Positions 8,935-17,642 of a stretch of 43,569 bases of DNA are shown piece by piece. A program made the translations under genes and the position numbers. Source of the stretch: Natrinema sp. HArc-T2 (GTDB lineage Archaea > Halobacteriota > Halobacteria > Halobacteriales > Natrialbaceae). Position 1 is the first letter of the stretch; every line of letters starts with the position of its first letter. The notes beneath the pieces were generated by a model, which saw only the letters and a program-made list of their open reading frames with translations, was not told the DNA's origin and ran no database searches. The stretch covers positions 1-43,569 of the forward strand of contig NZ_JBGUAZ010000013.1 of assembly GCF_041821085.1 (NCBI RefSeq), in the 5' to 3' direction.

Positions 8935-9137
8935 AGCCAGATATCGAGGCTAGCTACCGGCTCTCGAACGGAGCCTTGCGACAACGTCGATACAAGATGC
9001 AGGTGGTTCGGTTGTTGTATGTCGTGGTGGGTATACAGTTACAGAACGTATGGTGGCATCTGTACTGTCGACGTACCCTGACGCGGAGATATCGAGCAAC
9101 AACAGGCCGAGGACGAGAACATCCCATCTCTCGTTAA
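8935..9137 (+). pseudogene. DDE transposase C-terminal remnant
   Basis: In one plus-strand frame the stretch reads EPDIEASYRLSNGAL followed by VVRLLYVVVGIQLQNVWWHL. This pattern matches the C-terminal end of IS4-like DDE transposases: Glu in an IExSYR context, then a hydrophobic VVR..YVVV..QLQNVW helix. The same pattern occurs in the transposase at the right edge of the window (IETSYRVFRQ and VVRFAFVLVGFLLENLW). The N-terminal part of the gene is missing. It abuts the truncated Usp gene and lies against the 5' end of the HTH gene. Confidence 0.6.
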
Positions 9138-9143
9138 ATCCAG

Positions 9144-9398
9144 TCAGACCGAACTCAGTACTGCCACTGGACAGGGCACGTTGTTGATCACGTATTCGAC
9201 GTAGGGGCGGAAGAACGCTCGCTGGAAAATGGGCCTGGTGTTCGTCCCCATCACGATCACGGCAGCACCGTTTCGATCCGCGATGTCGACGAGTTCCACA
9301 CCGGGTTTGTCTGATACCGTGACCGTGGTGACGACCTTCGGCCCGAGTTGTCTCCCGAGTTCTGCATCACGGTCGCCGATTCGATCGCTGATGTCCAA
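9144..9398 (-). pseudogene. Universal stress protein (UspA) domain, N-terminally truncated
   Basis: Eighty-four residues match the second half of a UspA domain: GVELVDIADRNGAAVIVMGT, then TRPIFQRAFF and YVINNVPCPVAVLSSV. A full domain has about 140-150 residues, and the first ~55, with the nucleotide-binding start (compare MAIVAAIDDSD in the intact Usp at 17014), are missing. No suitable upstream frame continues it. An IS remnant flanks its 3' side. It could still be expressed as a short protein, but I read it as a gene fragment. Confidence 0.65.
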
Positions 9399-9457
9399 CG
9401 TTGGCTACGTCGTATAATAGTTCATCCTTTGAGGGAGTAGTTGACAATTGTGGGATA

Positions 9458-9466
9458 GTATAAATA
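9458..9466 (+). promoter_or_regulatory. Possible TATA box upstream of AI-2E permease gene
   Basis: GTATAAATA is the best TATA match in the 205 bp between the Usp fragment and the permease ATG at 9604. A start site about 25 bp downstream would give a leader of roughly 110 nt. The rest of this gap shows no gene. Confidence 0.4.
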
Positions 9467-9603
9467 GGTCGACACGCTCCCGCGGCACGATTCAACGGTC
9501 GACCGTACACAGCTCCGCCATTGTGCCATCTCGAAGTCCGTTTCCCAGTAATTCAGGACGAGGGCACAATTTCGTTAATAATAGTCCCGTGGTATTACAG
9601 CCC

Positions 9604-10818
9604 ATGGACGAAACCGATTCACCGATGCGGAACGTCCGCATCTGGGCAGCGCACGAACACCTCGGGTGGTGGATTCTGGGGATTGTGTTACTGGCCGTGT
9701 TGGGACTCGTCGTCGACCAGTACCTCCCATGGCTCGTCTCCGGGTTGTTCATCTACTACGTCGCACGTCCCATCACGCAGCGACTCGAGCAGCGGATCGC
9801 CTCGCCGACCCTCGTCGCGGTGCTGACGCTACTCCTGATCGTCGTCCCGATCGTGGTGATGATCGGCGCGATCCTATTGGTCGCGCTGGGGCAACTCGTA
9901 ACCGCGGTCGCGGATCTGCCGGTCGACAGGATTCTCGCGCAGCTGCCGGTTCAGATCTCGGAGCTCCCGAACACGCCCTCTGAGGTGTACGACACGACAG
10001 TCGTGTTGATCCAGGACCCATCGGTGCAGAACCTGCTCGGATCCGTCGGTGGCGCGGTCGGCGCCATCGGTGCGACACTGTTCAATATGTTCATCTCGCT
10101 GCTGATCGCGTTCTTCCTGCTGGTCAGCGACCGGAACATCGCCGACTGGTTCGAATCGAACGTGTTCGGTGAGGATAGCTTGGCGACCAACTACCTCTCG
10201 ACCGTCGACCGAGGACTGGGTTCGATCTACTTCGGCTACACGATGACGATCTTCGCGGTGATCATCCTCTCGGCGGTCATCTACACGGTGTTTAATCTCT
10301 TTGCGCCCGGCGGACTGGCGATCCCCTCGGCGGTGCTGTTCGCCGTCGTTACCGGCCTCTTTACACTCGTACCGCTCGTGGGCCGGTCGATCGTCTATTT
10401 CGCGATCGCCGCGACGCTCGCGGTTCAGGCGGCGGCGGTCGATCCGCGATTGCTGTGGTTCCCGCTCGTGTTCCTCGCGGTCATGATCGTCGCGTTCGAC
10501 AACCTCGTCCGGACGTACATCCGGCCGTATCTCTCCGGGCGACTGCTCAACACCGGGCTGGTCATGTTCGCGTACCTCTTCGGGCCGCCGCTGTTCGGCT
10601 GGTACGGAATCTTCCTCGGGCCGTTCCTGATGGTATTCATCGTGACGTTCGTCCGAATGATCCTCCCGGTGCTGGCCAATCCGGAGCGCGAACGGGTCGA
10701 CGCCGACTCAGAGCACACGCTCGACGAGTTTTCCGAGAGCATCGCCGGTCGGGAAGGGGAGCAACCGTCCGAAACGGATCACTCCGACCTTGGGCCCGAG
10801 GGAGATCCGACTGTGTGA
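9604..10818 (+). CDS. AI-2E family transporter (PerM/UPF0118)
   Basis: A 404-aa membrane protein with about eight hydrophobic segments: two near residues 20-60, one at about 75-100, and a long C-terminal membrane block with GGLAIPSAVLFAVVTGLFTL and LVGRSIVYFAIAATL. This is the pattern of the AI-2 exporter family (TqsA/YdiK/PerM), whose substrates in archaea are not known; some relatives are Na+/H+ antiporters. Start set at ATG 9604 (MDETDSPMRN); the frame upstream encodes a Ser/Arg-rich non-protein sequence. The C-terminal 50 residues are acidic and probably cytoplasmic. It stands as a single gene. Confidence 0.9.
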   Translation: MDETDSPMRNVRIWAAHEHLGWWILGIVLLAVLGLVVDQYLPWLVSGLFIYYVARPITQRLEQRIASPTLVAVLTLLLIVVPIVVMIGAILLVALGQLVTAVADLPVDRILAQLPVQISELPNTPSEVYDTTVVLIQDPSVQNLLGSVGGAVGAIGATLFNMFISLLIAFFLLVSDRNIADWFESNVFGEDSLATNYLSTVDRGLGSIYFGYTMTIFAVIILSAVIYTVFNLFAPGGLAIPSAVLFAVVTGLFTLVPLVGRSIVYFAIAATLAVQAAAVDPRLLWFPLVFLAVMIVAFDNLVRTYIRPYLSGRLLNTGLVMFAYLFGPPLFGWYGIFLGPFLMVFIVTFVRMILPVLANPERERVDADSEHTLDEFSESIAGREGEQPSETDHSDLGPEGDPTV

Positions 10819-11069
10819 TACGGCCTGCTACCACTACTCCATCCAAAATGGACTCTATCTTCCGGGTTCGAAGCATGAAACACTGATTCCAGACTAATCG
10901 GCAACCCGAGATGGGTAAGAGGATCCGTGGTTGTGACATCCTTCAGGCGGTGAACGGTGCGATTTCCTCCGTGGGAGTCCCAGCCAGTCTACAGAAAAAT
11001 ACAGCCGAGTGCCTCGGGCGTGACCCTAAGGGAGATCACACGCAAGAAGTAAAAAACGAAGAGAGGTTT

Positions 11070-11462
11070 TTAGGAACTCTCCCCCATTTTCTGCTGAACG
11101 TGGTCGAGGACCTCACCGTGCTCGTGTTGTGGACTGAAGAGAACGAAGTCCGTGTCCTCGTCGGCTCGGACCGTGTGTCCGGGTGGCCAGTAGAACAGAT
11201 CGCCACTCTCGTCAGTTTCTTCGTTGCCGTCGGCGTAGGTGACGGTCAGCGTCCCACTCACCACGTATCCCCAGTGTGGCGATTGACAGAGATCGTCTTC
11301 TAGCCCCTCAAGAAGCGAAGAGAGGTCGGTCCCTTTCGTCATGATGAAATGTTCCGCAGCGATGTTTCCGTAGTCGGTCGCGTCGCCGAAGTCTGGTTGG
11401 TGCTGAGCCACAGCGTTCGGGCTGTCGATCTTGGTAGGCATGTCTGCTTTTGCTATTTTCAT
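11070..11462 (-). CDS. Cupin-domain protein
   Basis: A 130-aa single-domain beta-barrel protein. It shows QSPHWGYVVSGTLTVTYADG (cupin motif 1, with His and G-Y-V-V-S-G) and GDLFYWPPGHTVRA (motif 2, with PPGH). It resembles small cupins that bind a metal and act as enzymes or sensors. No specific function can be given. A TnpB-only mobile element ends 24 bp upstream of its ATG, so its native promoter has probably been displaced. ATG 11441 is an alternative start. The 251 bp between its 3' side and the permease gene shows nothing. Confidence 0.85.
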   Translation of the reverse strand: MKIAKADMPTKIDSPNAVAQHQPDFGDATDYGNIAAEHFIMTKGTDLSSLLEGLEDDLCQSPHWGYVVSGTLTVTYADGNEETDESGDLFYWPPGHTVRADEDTDFVLFSPQHEHGEVLDHVQQKMGESS

Positions 11463-11600
11463 CGGCTTCCTGTTTCCACGACGTTGTCAGACTCTGTCTG
11501 ACAGCCTGTCGAGGTTCCCTCGACAAACGCGCTTTGCAGACACCGAGGTGGTGTCCGTAGGGAGCGCTGTCTCCACAGGCGTGTCTTCGGGCCATCCCAG
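11463..11600 (-). ncRNA. Candidate TnpB omega RNA (reRNA) overlapping tnpB 3' end
   Basis: Two perfect hairpins lie back to back at the end of tnpB. One has an 8-bp stem, TGTCGAGG (11507-11514) with CCTCGACA (11518-11525) and a 3-nt loop. The other has a 7-bp stem, GTCAGAC (11486-11492) with GTCTGAC (11496-11502), and covers the stop codon. TnpB guide RNAs are known to come from the 3' end of the gene, and haloarchaea express such sense-overlapping transcripts. The RNA 5' end (11600) is a guess. The guide would begin where the element ends and read into the cupin gene. Confidence 0.55.
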
Positions 11601-12725
11601 CCCTAGTTCAGAAAAGCCGCGTTGTAACACGTTCATTGCCGCATTCGCGTCACGGTCACACTCGAACCCACACGACGGGCAGGAGTGTTCCCTGACCCAG
11701 ATGGGCTTCGCCGTCTCTCCACCGCACGACGCGCACTCTTTCGTCGTTCCTGCCGCTTCGACCTGCACGACGTGGCAACCGTACAGGTCGGCCTTGTATT
11801 CGAGCAGAGTGATGAACTGTCGCCACGCCGCATCCTGCTTGTTCCGGGCGTTGTGCGACTGTTCGAGCATCCCTTTCACGTCCAAGTCCTCGACGAATAC
11901 GGCGTCGTACTCGCGGACGAGCCACGTCGTAATCTTGTGCTGATAGTCCAACACCTTCCGGCGGATGTGGCGCTTGACCTTGGCGACCTGCTTGCGTTGT
12001 TTCTCGTAGTTGTTCGAACCTTGCTCCTTCCGCGAGAGTTTGCGCTGTTCGCGGCGTAATCGCTCGTACTCGTCTTCGAGGTTGAGCCAATCCACAGTCT
12101 TGCCGTCCGACGTGTGGATGTAATTGAGGATGCCGAGGTCAACCCCAACGCTGTTACTCGCGTTGAGCGAGTCCACGTCGGGTTTCTCAGGCAGGTCGTC
12201 CTCATCGGTTTCCAGTCCGAAGGAGACGAACCAATCGCCGGTCGTTTCCTTCTTGACCGTGGCTTCCTTGATGTCTGCTTCGTCGGGGATGTTGCGGTGG
12301 TAGCGGATTTTGATGTCGCCGATTTTGGAGAGCCAGAGTGTCGCATGTCGGCCACTCGTGTTTTTGAGTTCGAAGCCAGACTGCGAATACGTCATACTCT
12401 GGAACTCCCGTGGTGACTTCCACGTGAGTTTCCCTACCTTGTTCCCGTTCGCCTTCTGGTCAGAGAGGTTCGAGAGGTTCTGGTAGAATCGCGTGACAGT
12501 TCGTTGTAGGGCCTTCGGATTGACCCCTGAGAAGACGGGAAACTCGTCTTTCCAGCCGGGAAGTCGGGAGTGGTGTTTGTATGCAGACCCGATGTTATCG
12601 GCGTCAACGTGGGCGTACTCGTACAAAGTGTAGTTGTATGCTTGGCGATGAACGTCGATGTGGTATTCCAGTTCAGCCGCTACCTCTTGTGTCGGGTATA
12701 CAGGGTAGCGGTGACTGTATTCCAT
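11487..12725 (-). CDS. tnpB: TnpB, RNA-guided endonuclease of IS1341-type element
   Basis: A 412-aa TnpB, an ancestor-type relative of Cas12 that uses an omega RNA as guide to cut DNA. The catalytic RuvC-like residues look intact: Asp196 in GVDLGILNYI, Glu279 in VFVEDLDVKGM, and Asp359 in ECDRDANAAMNVL. A zinc finger lies between them, with CASC (331-334) and CPSC (349-352). The N-terminal OrfB/HTH part (MEYSHRYPVYPT) is complete, and the length is normal. No TnpA gene is present nearby. The 3' end of the gene overlaps two strong hairpins expected for the guide RNA scaffold. It is probably functional as a nuclease. Confidence 0.95.
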   Translation of the reverse strand: MEYSHRYPVYPTQEVAAELEYHIDVHRQAYNYTLYEYAHVDADNIGSAYKHHSRLPGWKDEFPVFSGVNPKALQRTVTRFYQNLSNLSDQKANGNKVGKLTWKSPREFQSMTYSQSGFELKNTSGRHATLWLSKIGDIKIRYHRNIPDEADIKEATVKKETTGDWFVSFGLETDEDDLPEKPDVDSLNASNSVGVDLGILNYIHTSDGKTVDWLNLEDEYERLRREQRKLSRKEQGSNNYEKQRKQVAKVKRHIRRKVLDYQHKITTWLVREYDAVFVEDLDVKGMLEQSHNARNKQDAAWRQFITLLEYKADLYGCHVVQVEAAGTTKECASCGGETAKPIWVREHSCPSCGFECDRDANAAMNVLQRGFSELGLGWPEDTPVETALPTDTTSVSAKRVCRGNLDRLSDRV

Positions 12726-12787
12726 CGCTGTCTCTTGATTAGAGATGTGTTAACTTAATGGTTTGTACCCCTGCCTATCGGATTCAA

Positions 12788-12808
12788 CCCCGAGGTCAAG
12801 CCCCGGGG
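12788..12808. repeat. Hairpin at the left end of the TnpB element
   Basis: CCCCGAGG (12788-12795) pairs with CCCCGGGG (12801-12808) over a 5-nt loop, with one A-C mismatch. It sits 62 bp upstream of the tnpB ATG and probably marks the subterminal palindrome recognised by a TnpA transposase. Confidence 0.65.
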
Positions 12809-12929
12809 CATTCTCCTATACCGCTTGTAAAGCACTCGAGCCAACGCGACAGCATCACGTCTGCATGACCTCACCTCGAGTACTCTAAGTGCAGTTCAAC
12901 GTGTTCCTACATCAGTCAGTATCACTGTG

Positions 12930-13533
12930 TACGCAAGGATGGCATTCGCCGTCAGTTTTCATGCGACCGGGTGTTCGCTCCGAGAGACACAAGCGACTCT
13001 TCGCCTGGTGGTCATTGAACACTCTCAGCAAGCGATCTGGCGAGAGGTACATCGGCTAGCTGGCAGCGTGCCAGATCCGTCGATGTCCACGAGATCAACA
13101 GCCTCGTGTTACATACCAGAATCCAGACATTCTGAAGACGGCGATGCCGTCGCGGTCTACCACAGGTCAGATTTCTATTAAGGTGGGGGGGCGATCAGTC
13201 TTGAATTTATACTGCAATAAAGCTCGAGTCAAAGCTGATTCGTGATGTCGCAGTCGTTGGACGACGAGGAACCGTCCAGCCGCCGCATTCCTGCATCGAG
13301 TAACCGAGAAACACGGTCTCACCGACGCTATATTCCCAGTCGATCGCTACGGCTATCTGACAGCCCTCTCTCGAGTAGAATCAGCGGTCAGTTCGACTAC
13401 ACTGACCGTACTCTGATCGAAAGTGCTTTGATACCTTCAAAATGCGTGTTGACCGATTCCACAATTCGTGGATGATCAGTCGGGCGAGCGTCAGAGAGTA
13501 TCTTGAACGATATGTGAATTACTACAATACGTA
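12930..13533 (+). pseudogene. IS6-family transposase remnant with several frameshifts
   Basis: Pieces of one transposase appear in order in different frames. First come FHATGCSLRETQATLRL and QQAIWREVHRLAGSVPDP. Then, after a loss, GRRGT and PAAAFLHRVTEKHGLTDA, followed by IFPVDRYGYLTAL. Next is FDYTDRTLIES, and finally MRVDRFHNSW with ASVREYLERYVNYYNT ending at 13533. These match the order of an IS6-type transposase (HTH, DDE core, FHNSW and YYN tail). The central part is shortened and no continuous frame remains, so it is dead. The 134 bp after it, up to the MITE, holds no gene. Confidence 0.8.
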
Positions 13534-13667
13534 ACGAACACACTGATCACTCAACAGACACACGCTATCGAAGGTGCTAAACTAAACAGAACTTTCATCA
13601 ATAGCTTATCAAATCCACACATTACGACACCCATCCGAGAGCGAAGCAGACACTCGAGAGCGGAACG

Positions 13668-13753
13668 CTATAGTAATTACTAAACCAAGAGACACACCGA
13701 TCGAACAGCCGTCGTGCGATCGGGTGTGCAGTGACGGTCAGTGGTTACTATCG
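13668..13753. mobile_element. Palindromic MITE-like element, copy A (86 bp)
   Basis: The element begins with CTATAGTA and ends with TACTATCG, imperfect terminal inverted repeats of about 40 bp. Internal strings ACTAAACC, ACACACCGATCG, GATCGGGTGTGCAGTGACGG and TCAGTGGTTACTAT are shared with copies at 23893, 24916 and 42786. It has no coding capacity. It lies 26 bp from the 3' end of the saccharopine-dehydrogenase-like gene. Confidence 0.7.
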
Positions 13754-13779
13754 CTGACGTGGTGCTAAACGAGACAGCG

Positions 13780-15033
13780 TCACTTCTTATTCTGTGCTCG
13801 AATTGTCATTTCGGGTGTCTGCTCGGCAACAAGATCGAACCCTCGAGCTTCCATCTCCTCGAAGTAACGGTCCACGTCAATACCACTCGTCTCGGTGATA
13901 AAGATACCCTCTTCATCAACATCGCCGTCAGCCATGAGCTGGAGCGTCACGGATAGCGGAACACCAACGTAACAGCCGTATTCACGCATCAGCGTGATAT
14001 CATTACCGTCGAAGAACGGGAACGGCTGCTTGAAGTGGAAGACGGCACGGTCGTCCTGACCGTCGACCGAACCAGTTACCTCAGCCGAGAGGATCGTTTG
14101 GGGTGTCCACTCTGTCTCCGGTGACAACTCCGCAGGCGGCTTCCACTCCGTTTCGCGTTCCTGGCCCTTGGCTTTCACCTGCTCTTGCATCACTTCAACC
14201 GGATCGACTGCTGTCCCGTCAACCTCGAGCCGATCCGTCTCGAAGGCATTCGCTGCGTGAAGTGTTCGTTCGTAGCGCTTCCACTCGTCGTGCCAGGCAC
14301 CGCGTGTGATAATGCGGTCGACGTTTTTTTCTTGGGCAATTGGAGACTTTGGGAACGTGATGGGTTCGGGATGTGAGATAACGTACGTTTCTTCCTCCCC
14401 GATCGGGTCCGGGAACTCGAACGTCCGCTGCTCGTCGAATGCCGGGAGATCGTTGATGACTTCGCCGTCTTCCCATTTCGCCCGCTCATCGACGTTCGGA
14501 TCGTGTTCATAGGTAACTGTATCCGTTAATCCAGGTGTCGTCTGGGTAAGGAGTCGCCACATTCCCCAATAGAAATTGACGTCCGAAACGTCGTCGAAGC
14601 GGTCACAGGCGACCATTCCGAGCGCGATGGTACTCACGAGGCCGCCGTTGGCGAACCAGAGTGCATTCCCCGCGTCGGCGAACTCCTCAGAGCGGTCGAG
14701 GACATCGTCGAAGTCGAACGCGTTCAGGTCGACACCCGTGAGGTCACCGACCTGTTGCATCGCGTCGAGGACGTTCTCTTCGAACGGATACGGCAAGCCG
14801 TTGACGACGTACTCCGCATCCTCGAGAACGCGTACGAGGTCGTCCGTGTCGGTCGCATCGACTGATTCGAACCGAAATCGGTCGTCATCGATGAGCTCAA
14901 CGAGGCGGCGCGCGTTTTCCTCGTCGGCATCCGCCACGACGATTTCGTCGAAGTCACTTGTCTGATAGAGGTCATAAACGCACCCCGATGTCATTGCACC
15001 AGAACCGCCTAGTACGACAGTCTTGCTACTCAT
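13780..15033 (-). CDS. Saccharopine dehydrogenase family protein
   Basis: A 417-aa protein with an N-terminal Rossmann nucleotide-binding motif, TVVLGGSGAMTSGCVYDL, and an acidic strand end, IVVADADEENARRLVEL, that would contact the cofactor ribose. It then follows the saccharopine-dehydrogenase/reductase fold (VVNGLPYPFEENVLDAMQ and DLTGVDLNAF). In this family such proteins act as L-lysine-epsilon or carboxynorspermidine-type dehydrogenases, or on unknown amino-acid-like substrates. Substrate residues cannot be assigned here. It is divergent from a small EamA gene; the minus-strand stretch TTTTAAGGG near 15062-15070 is a likely TATA box giving a very short leader. Confidence 0.8.
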   Translation of the reverse strand: MSSKTVVLGGSGAMTSGCVYDLYQTSDFDEIVVADADEENARRLVELIDDDRFRFESVDATDTDDLVRVLEDAEYVVNGLPYPFEENVLDAMQQVGDLTGVDLNAFDFDDVLDRSEEFADAGNALWFANGGLVSTIALGMVACDRFDDVSDVNFYWGMWRLLTQTTPGLTDTVTYEHDPNVDERAKWEDGEVINDLPAFDEQRTFEFPDPIGEEETYVISHPEPITFPKSPIAQEKNVDRIITRGAWHDEWKRYERTLHAANAFETDRLEVDGTAVDPVEVMQEQVKAKGQERETEWKPPAELSPETEWTPQTILSAEVTGSVDGQDDRAVFHFKQPFPFFDGNDITLMREYGCYVGVPLSVTLQLMADGDVDEEGIFITETSGIDVDRYFEEMEARGFDLVAEQTPEMTIRAQNKK

Positions 15034-15153
15034 CTGCCGATTAGAGGACCACTCTCCACTCCCTTAAAACCACGGGTCAGTCACGGGGATTACAGTCGAC
15101 TCACAGACTCGGTGTCAGCGAAAAGGCTATTTTCCGCGACCGAGAGTAGCAAG

Positions 15154-15570
15154 ATGCCAATGGAAAAGACAGTCACTTTTGCAGTCGGAGCTATGCTTCT
15201 GTACACCGGATGGGCGTTTCTCGCAAAAGTTGCGATGGGTGGTCTCCCCGCGGAGCAAGCAGTCGTCTACACGTACACGGCCGGAATCGGGGTCGCCGTG
15301 ACCTACGTCACCGTCACCGGAGACAAACTCGTTGCTGCGCCCGGCAGTATTGGTATCGCGCTTGTCGCTGGGGTCTTTCTCGGGGGTGGGACGATCGCGT
15401 ACTACGTGGCACTCGGATCCGGCTCTGCCGCCATTGCAACCGGTATCAGCGGCATGTACATCCTCGGAACGGCGGTTCTGGCAATCACGGTCCTCAATGA
15501 ATCGCTCACCAGGGTCGAGTTGGCGGGCCTCGGCTGTGCAGTCATCGCCGTTATCTTACTCTCGAGATAG
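15154..15570 (+). CDS. EamA/DMT-type membrane protein, half-size
   Basis: A 138-aa protein with four to five transmembrane helices. It starts EKTVTFAVGAMLLYTGWAFL and ends with TRVELAGLGCAVIAVILLSR, the usual terminal helix of an EamA repeat. Full-length DMT permeases carry two such units; one unit suggests it works as a dimer, as in small multidrug-resistance-like proteins. The start is ATG 15154 (MPMEK), with ATG 15160 as an alternative. It is followed by an MFS permease gene 108 bp downstream on the same strand and may be co-transcribed. The substrate is unknown. Confidence 0.8.
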   Translation: MPMEKTVTFAVGAMLLYTGWAFLAKVAMGGLPAEQAVVYTYTAGIGVAVTYVTVTGDKLVAAPGSIGIALVAGVFLGGGTIAYYVALGSGSAAIATGISGMYILGTAVLAITVLNESLTRVELAGLGCAVIAVILLSR

Positions 15571-15678
15571 ATAATTGAGACCACTGCCCGCGTGAGACAG
15601 CGTGGAGACACTGCAAGTGATGCCTGTCACGATAGATCACTGAAGATGAACACCGGGACAACCAGGGATCGAAGCTAA

Positions 15679-16842
15679 ATGCTCGAGACGTTTCAGGACT
15701 ACAACGGGAAGCAACTGAATGTCCACGCTCTCGGGATCGTCGTCTCGCTGTCCGGCGTCCTCGTTATCGCGCCGCTCCTTCCCGAGATTATCGACGACTT
15801 CGGCATCACGCCCGCTGCGGCGGGGGCTTCCATCACGTTCATGTGGGCGTGTAACGCGCTTGCACAGTATCCCGGTGGCCGTTACTCCGAAGACCTCTCG
15901 TCGAACGTCGTCTTACTCGCGAGCCAGGGGTTGATGATCACTGGCTTCCTTTTGGTGGTCCTCTCGAATCTGTTCCCACTGTTTGTTGCTGGTCTCGGGC
16001 TCATCGGATTCGGCTACGGGATGTTCGAGCCGGCTGGTATCGTTCTCCTTCAGGACCTCTTCGACGAGAACCGTGGCCGTGCATTCGGTATCAGAGATGC
16101 CGCTATCAATCTTGGCAGCGCGCTTTCGGCGGTGCTGGCCATCACAGTTATCGGTGTTGCCGCATGGCGGAACGCGTTCGTGCCGGTTATCGTGTTACTC
16201 GCCCTCGTGGCTGTTAGTGGTCACCGACTCAACCGCGATTCGTATCACATCTCGATGGTCGCCCTCGATATCCAGTCGGTCTGCTCTCGGCTGTTCCGCT
16301 CCCGAGAGACGTACGCTATCCTATTCGTGCTGTCCGTCTTCAACTTCATCTGGCAGGGAAGTGCCAGTTTCCTCCCAACGTTTCTCCGAGTCGAGAAGTC
16401 GTTTACCTCGTTCGAGGCAACGGTTGCGTTTGCCAGCGTGTTCGTCACGGGGATGCTTGTGACACCGATAGCCGGCATGCTCTGTGAGCGGCGACCCCCG
16501 ATCACTCTCGGGCTCGGAGCAACAGGGCTCGGTATTGTCGGCCTCGTTGGTCTAATGAGAGCGGATTCCGTTGTTGGACTTGGCGTCGGATTGCTCACCT
16601 TTGCCGTCGGCTTGACGACTATTTGGCCGGTCATGTACATCTATCTGGTTGATGTTCTAGCTGACGAGACGATTGGTAGCGATCTCGGCGCACTCCGGGC
16701 AGTCTACTTCGCCGTCGGCAGCCTCGGTCCGGTGTACATCGGAACGGTGGCCACACGATTCACGTACATGGGCTCGTTTGCGAGCCTGTTGCTTTGCTTC
16801 GGCCTCGCTGTACTTCCGTTGCTCTGGCTTGCACGCCGTTGA
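15679..16842 (+). CDS. MFS transporter
   Basis: A 387-aa major-facilitator protein with about 12 hydrophobic helices. The N-half shows ALGIVVSLSGVLVIAPLLPE and the loop GGRYSEDLSSN, which corresponds to the family cytoplasmic loop 2-3. FGYGMFEPAGIVLLQDLF and RGRAFGIRDAAINLG are in helix 4-5 regions typical of drug/metabolite proton antiporters. The C-half shows FIWQGSASFLPTFLRV. The substrate is not predictable. It follows the EamA gene in the same direction; the Usp gene begins 171 bp after it. Confidence 0.9.
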   Translation: MLETFQDYNGKQLNVHALGIVVSLSGVLVIAPLLPEIIDDFGITPAAAGASITFMWACNALAQYPGGRYSEDLSSNVVLLASQGLMITGFLLVVLSNLFPLFVAGLGLIGFGYGMFEPAGIVLLQDLFDENRGRAFGIRDAAINLGSALSAVLAITVIGVAAWRNAFVPVIVLLALVAVSGHRLNRDSYHISMVALDIQSVCSRLFRSRETYAILFVLSVFNFIWQGSASFLPTFLRVEKSFTSFEATVAFASVFVTGMLVTPIAGMLCERRPPITLGLGATGLGIVGLVGLMRADSVVGLGVGLLTFAVGLTTIWPVMYIYLVDVLADETIGSDLGALRAVYFAVGSLGPVYIGTVATRFTYMGSFASLLLCFGLAVLPLLWLARR

Positions 16843-17013
16843 AACGCCCAGATAGCCAGCCGACGACTGCACGGCATGTTCGACCAGAAAGCGAGCATCC
16901 GTACGCCTTGACACTCTACGGCGAGCAACCCACCGCACGATGACTGCAACCTCGGTTCGACGATATCCTGATTCCGTCGGAACGACTTTCACGATCGACG
17001 CCGTCGACACAGT

Positions 17014-17442
17014 ATGGCGATTGTAGCAGCAATCGACGACTCGGATAGAGCGACTCCTGTTCTCAGCGAAGCACAGACACTCGCGACCGACCTCGAGGAA
17101 GACCTGCACGTGGTTCACGTCCTCGAGCGGTCGGAACTCGTTGAAGTCCTCGAGAAGGACGTCGAGGGACAGGACCTGACCGACAACTACGAGGTCCAGC
17201 AGGTCGGGGAGAATATCGTGTCTCGGGCAATAGAAGAGCCGACACTCGCAGATCCCACGATCTCGGTACGTGTCGGCGATCCCGCAGCCGAGATCGTAGC
17301 GTACGCCGAGACACACGATGCACGATACATCGTCATCGGTGGACGACAGCGGTCGCCGACCGGGAAAGCGTTGTTCGGGAGTGTGACACAGAAGGCGATC
17401 TTTGACTCGCCCGTCCCGGTTGTGACTGTCGCTCTCGGGTGA
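17014..17442 (+). CDS. Universal stress protein (UspA family)
   Basis: A 142-aa single-domain Usp. It starts with MAIVAAIDDSDRATPVL (strand 1 with the Asp pair) and carries the nucleotide-loop pattern IVIGGRQRSPTGKALFGSVT, followed by VPVVTVALG. The G-2x-G-9x-G(S/T) ATP-binding arrangement appears to be present. The role is stress-related, with unknown partners. It is complete, unlike the truncated copy at 9144-9398. The 200-bp gap to the convergent BCCT gene has no gene. Confidence 0.92.
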   Translation: MAIVAAIDDSDRATPVLSEAQTLATDLEEDLHVVHVLERSELVEVLEKDVEGQDLTDNYEVQQVGENIVSRAIEEPTLADPTISVRVGDPAAEIVAYAETHDARYIVIGGRQRSPTGKALFGSVTQKAIFDSPVPVVTVALG

Positions 17443-17642
17443 GGACCTGAACCAGATGTCGTACGCGCATCGGAAGCAGAACCAACACACGGTGTCGGAT
17501 CGAGACGGGAAGTCCCATGTCGTATCGACGGGCGTAGGCTCACACTCAATTGGCTGTGTGTTCTGAGAGGTGCCGACAGATACGTATAAAACGACGAGCG
17601 AGGATCGCTGGAACGACTCGAGAAACGATCACCGAACGGAAA

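Larger units (their letters stand above)
11463..12820 (-). mobile_element. IS200/IS605-type element with TnpB only (IS1341-like)
   Basis: The element carries tnpB alone, with no TnpA gene. The left end (right side in these coordinates) carries a GC-rich hairpin at 12788-12808, CCCCGAGG with CCCCGGGG and one mismatch, which is typical of haloarchaeal IS1341-type elements. The other end follows the tnpB stop closely, near 11463-11486. Exact borders are inferred. TnpA must be supplied in trans for any movement. Confidence 0.7.

Noticed and set aside
16657-17490. 277-aa minus-strand open frame
   Set aside because: Antisense to the MFS 3' end and the complete Usp gene; composition rich in Cys, Arg and Val, unlike haloarchaeal proteins.
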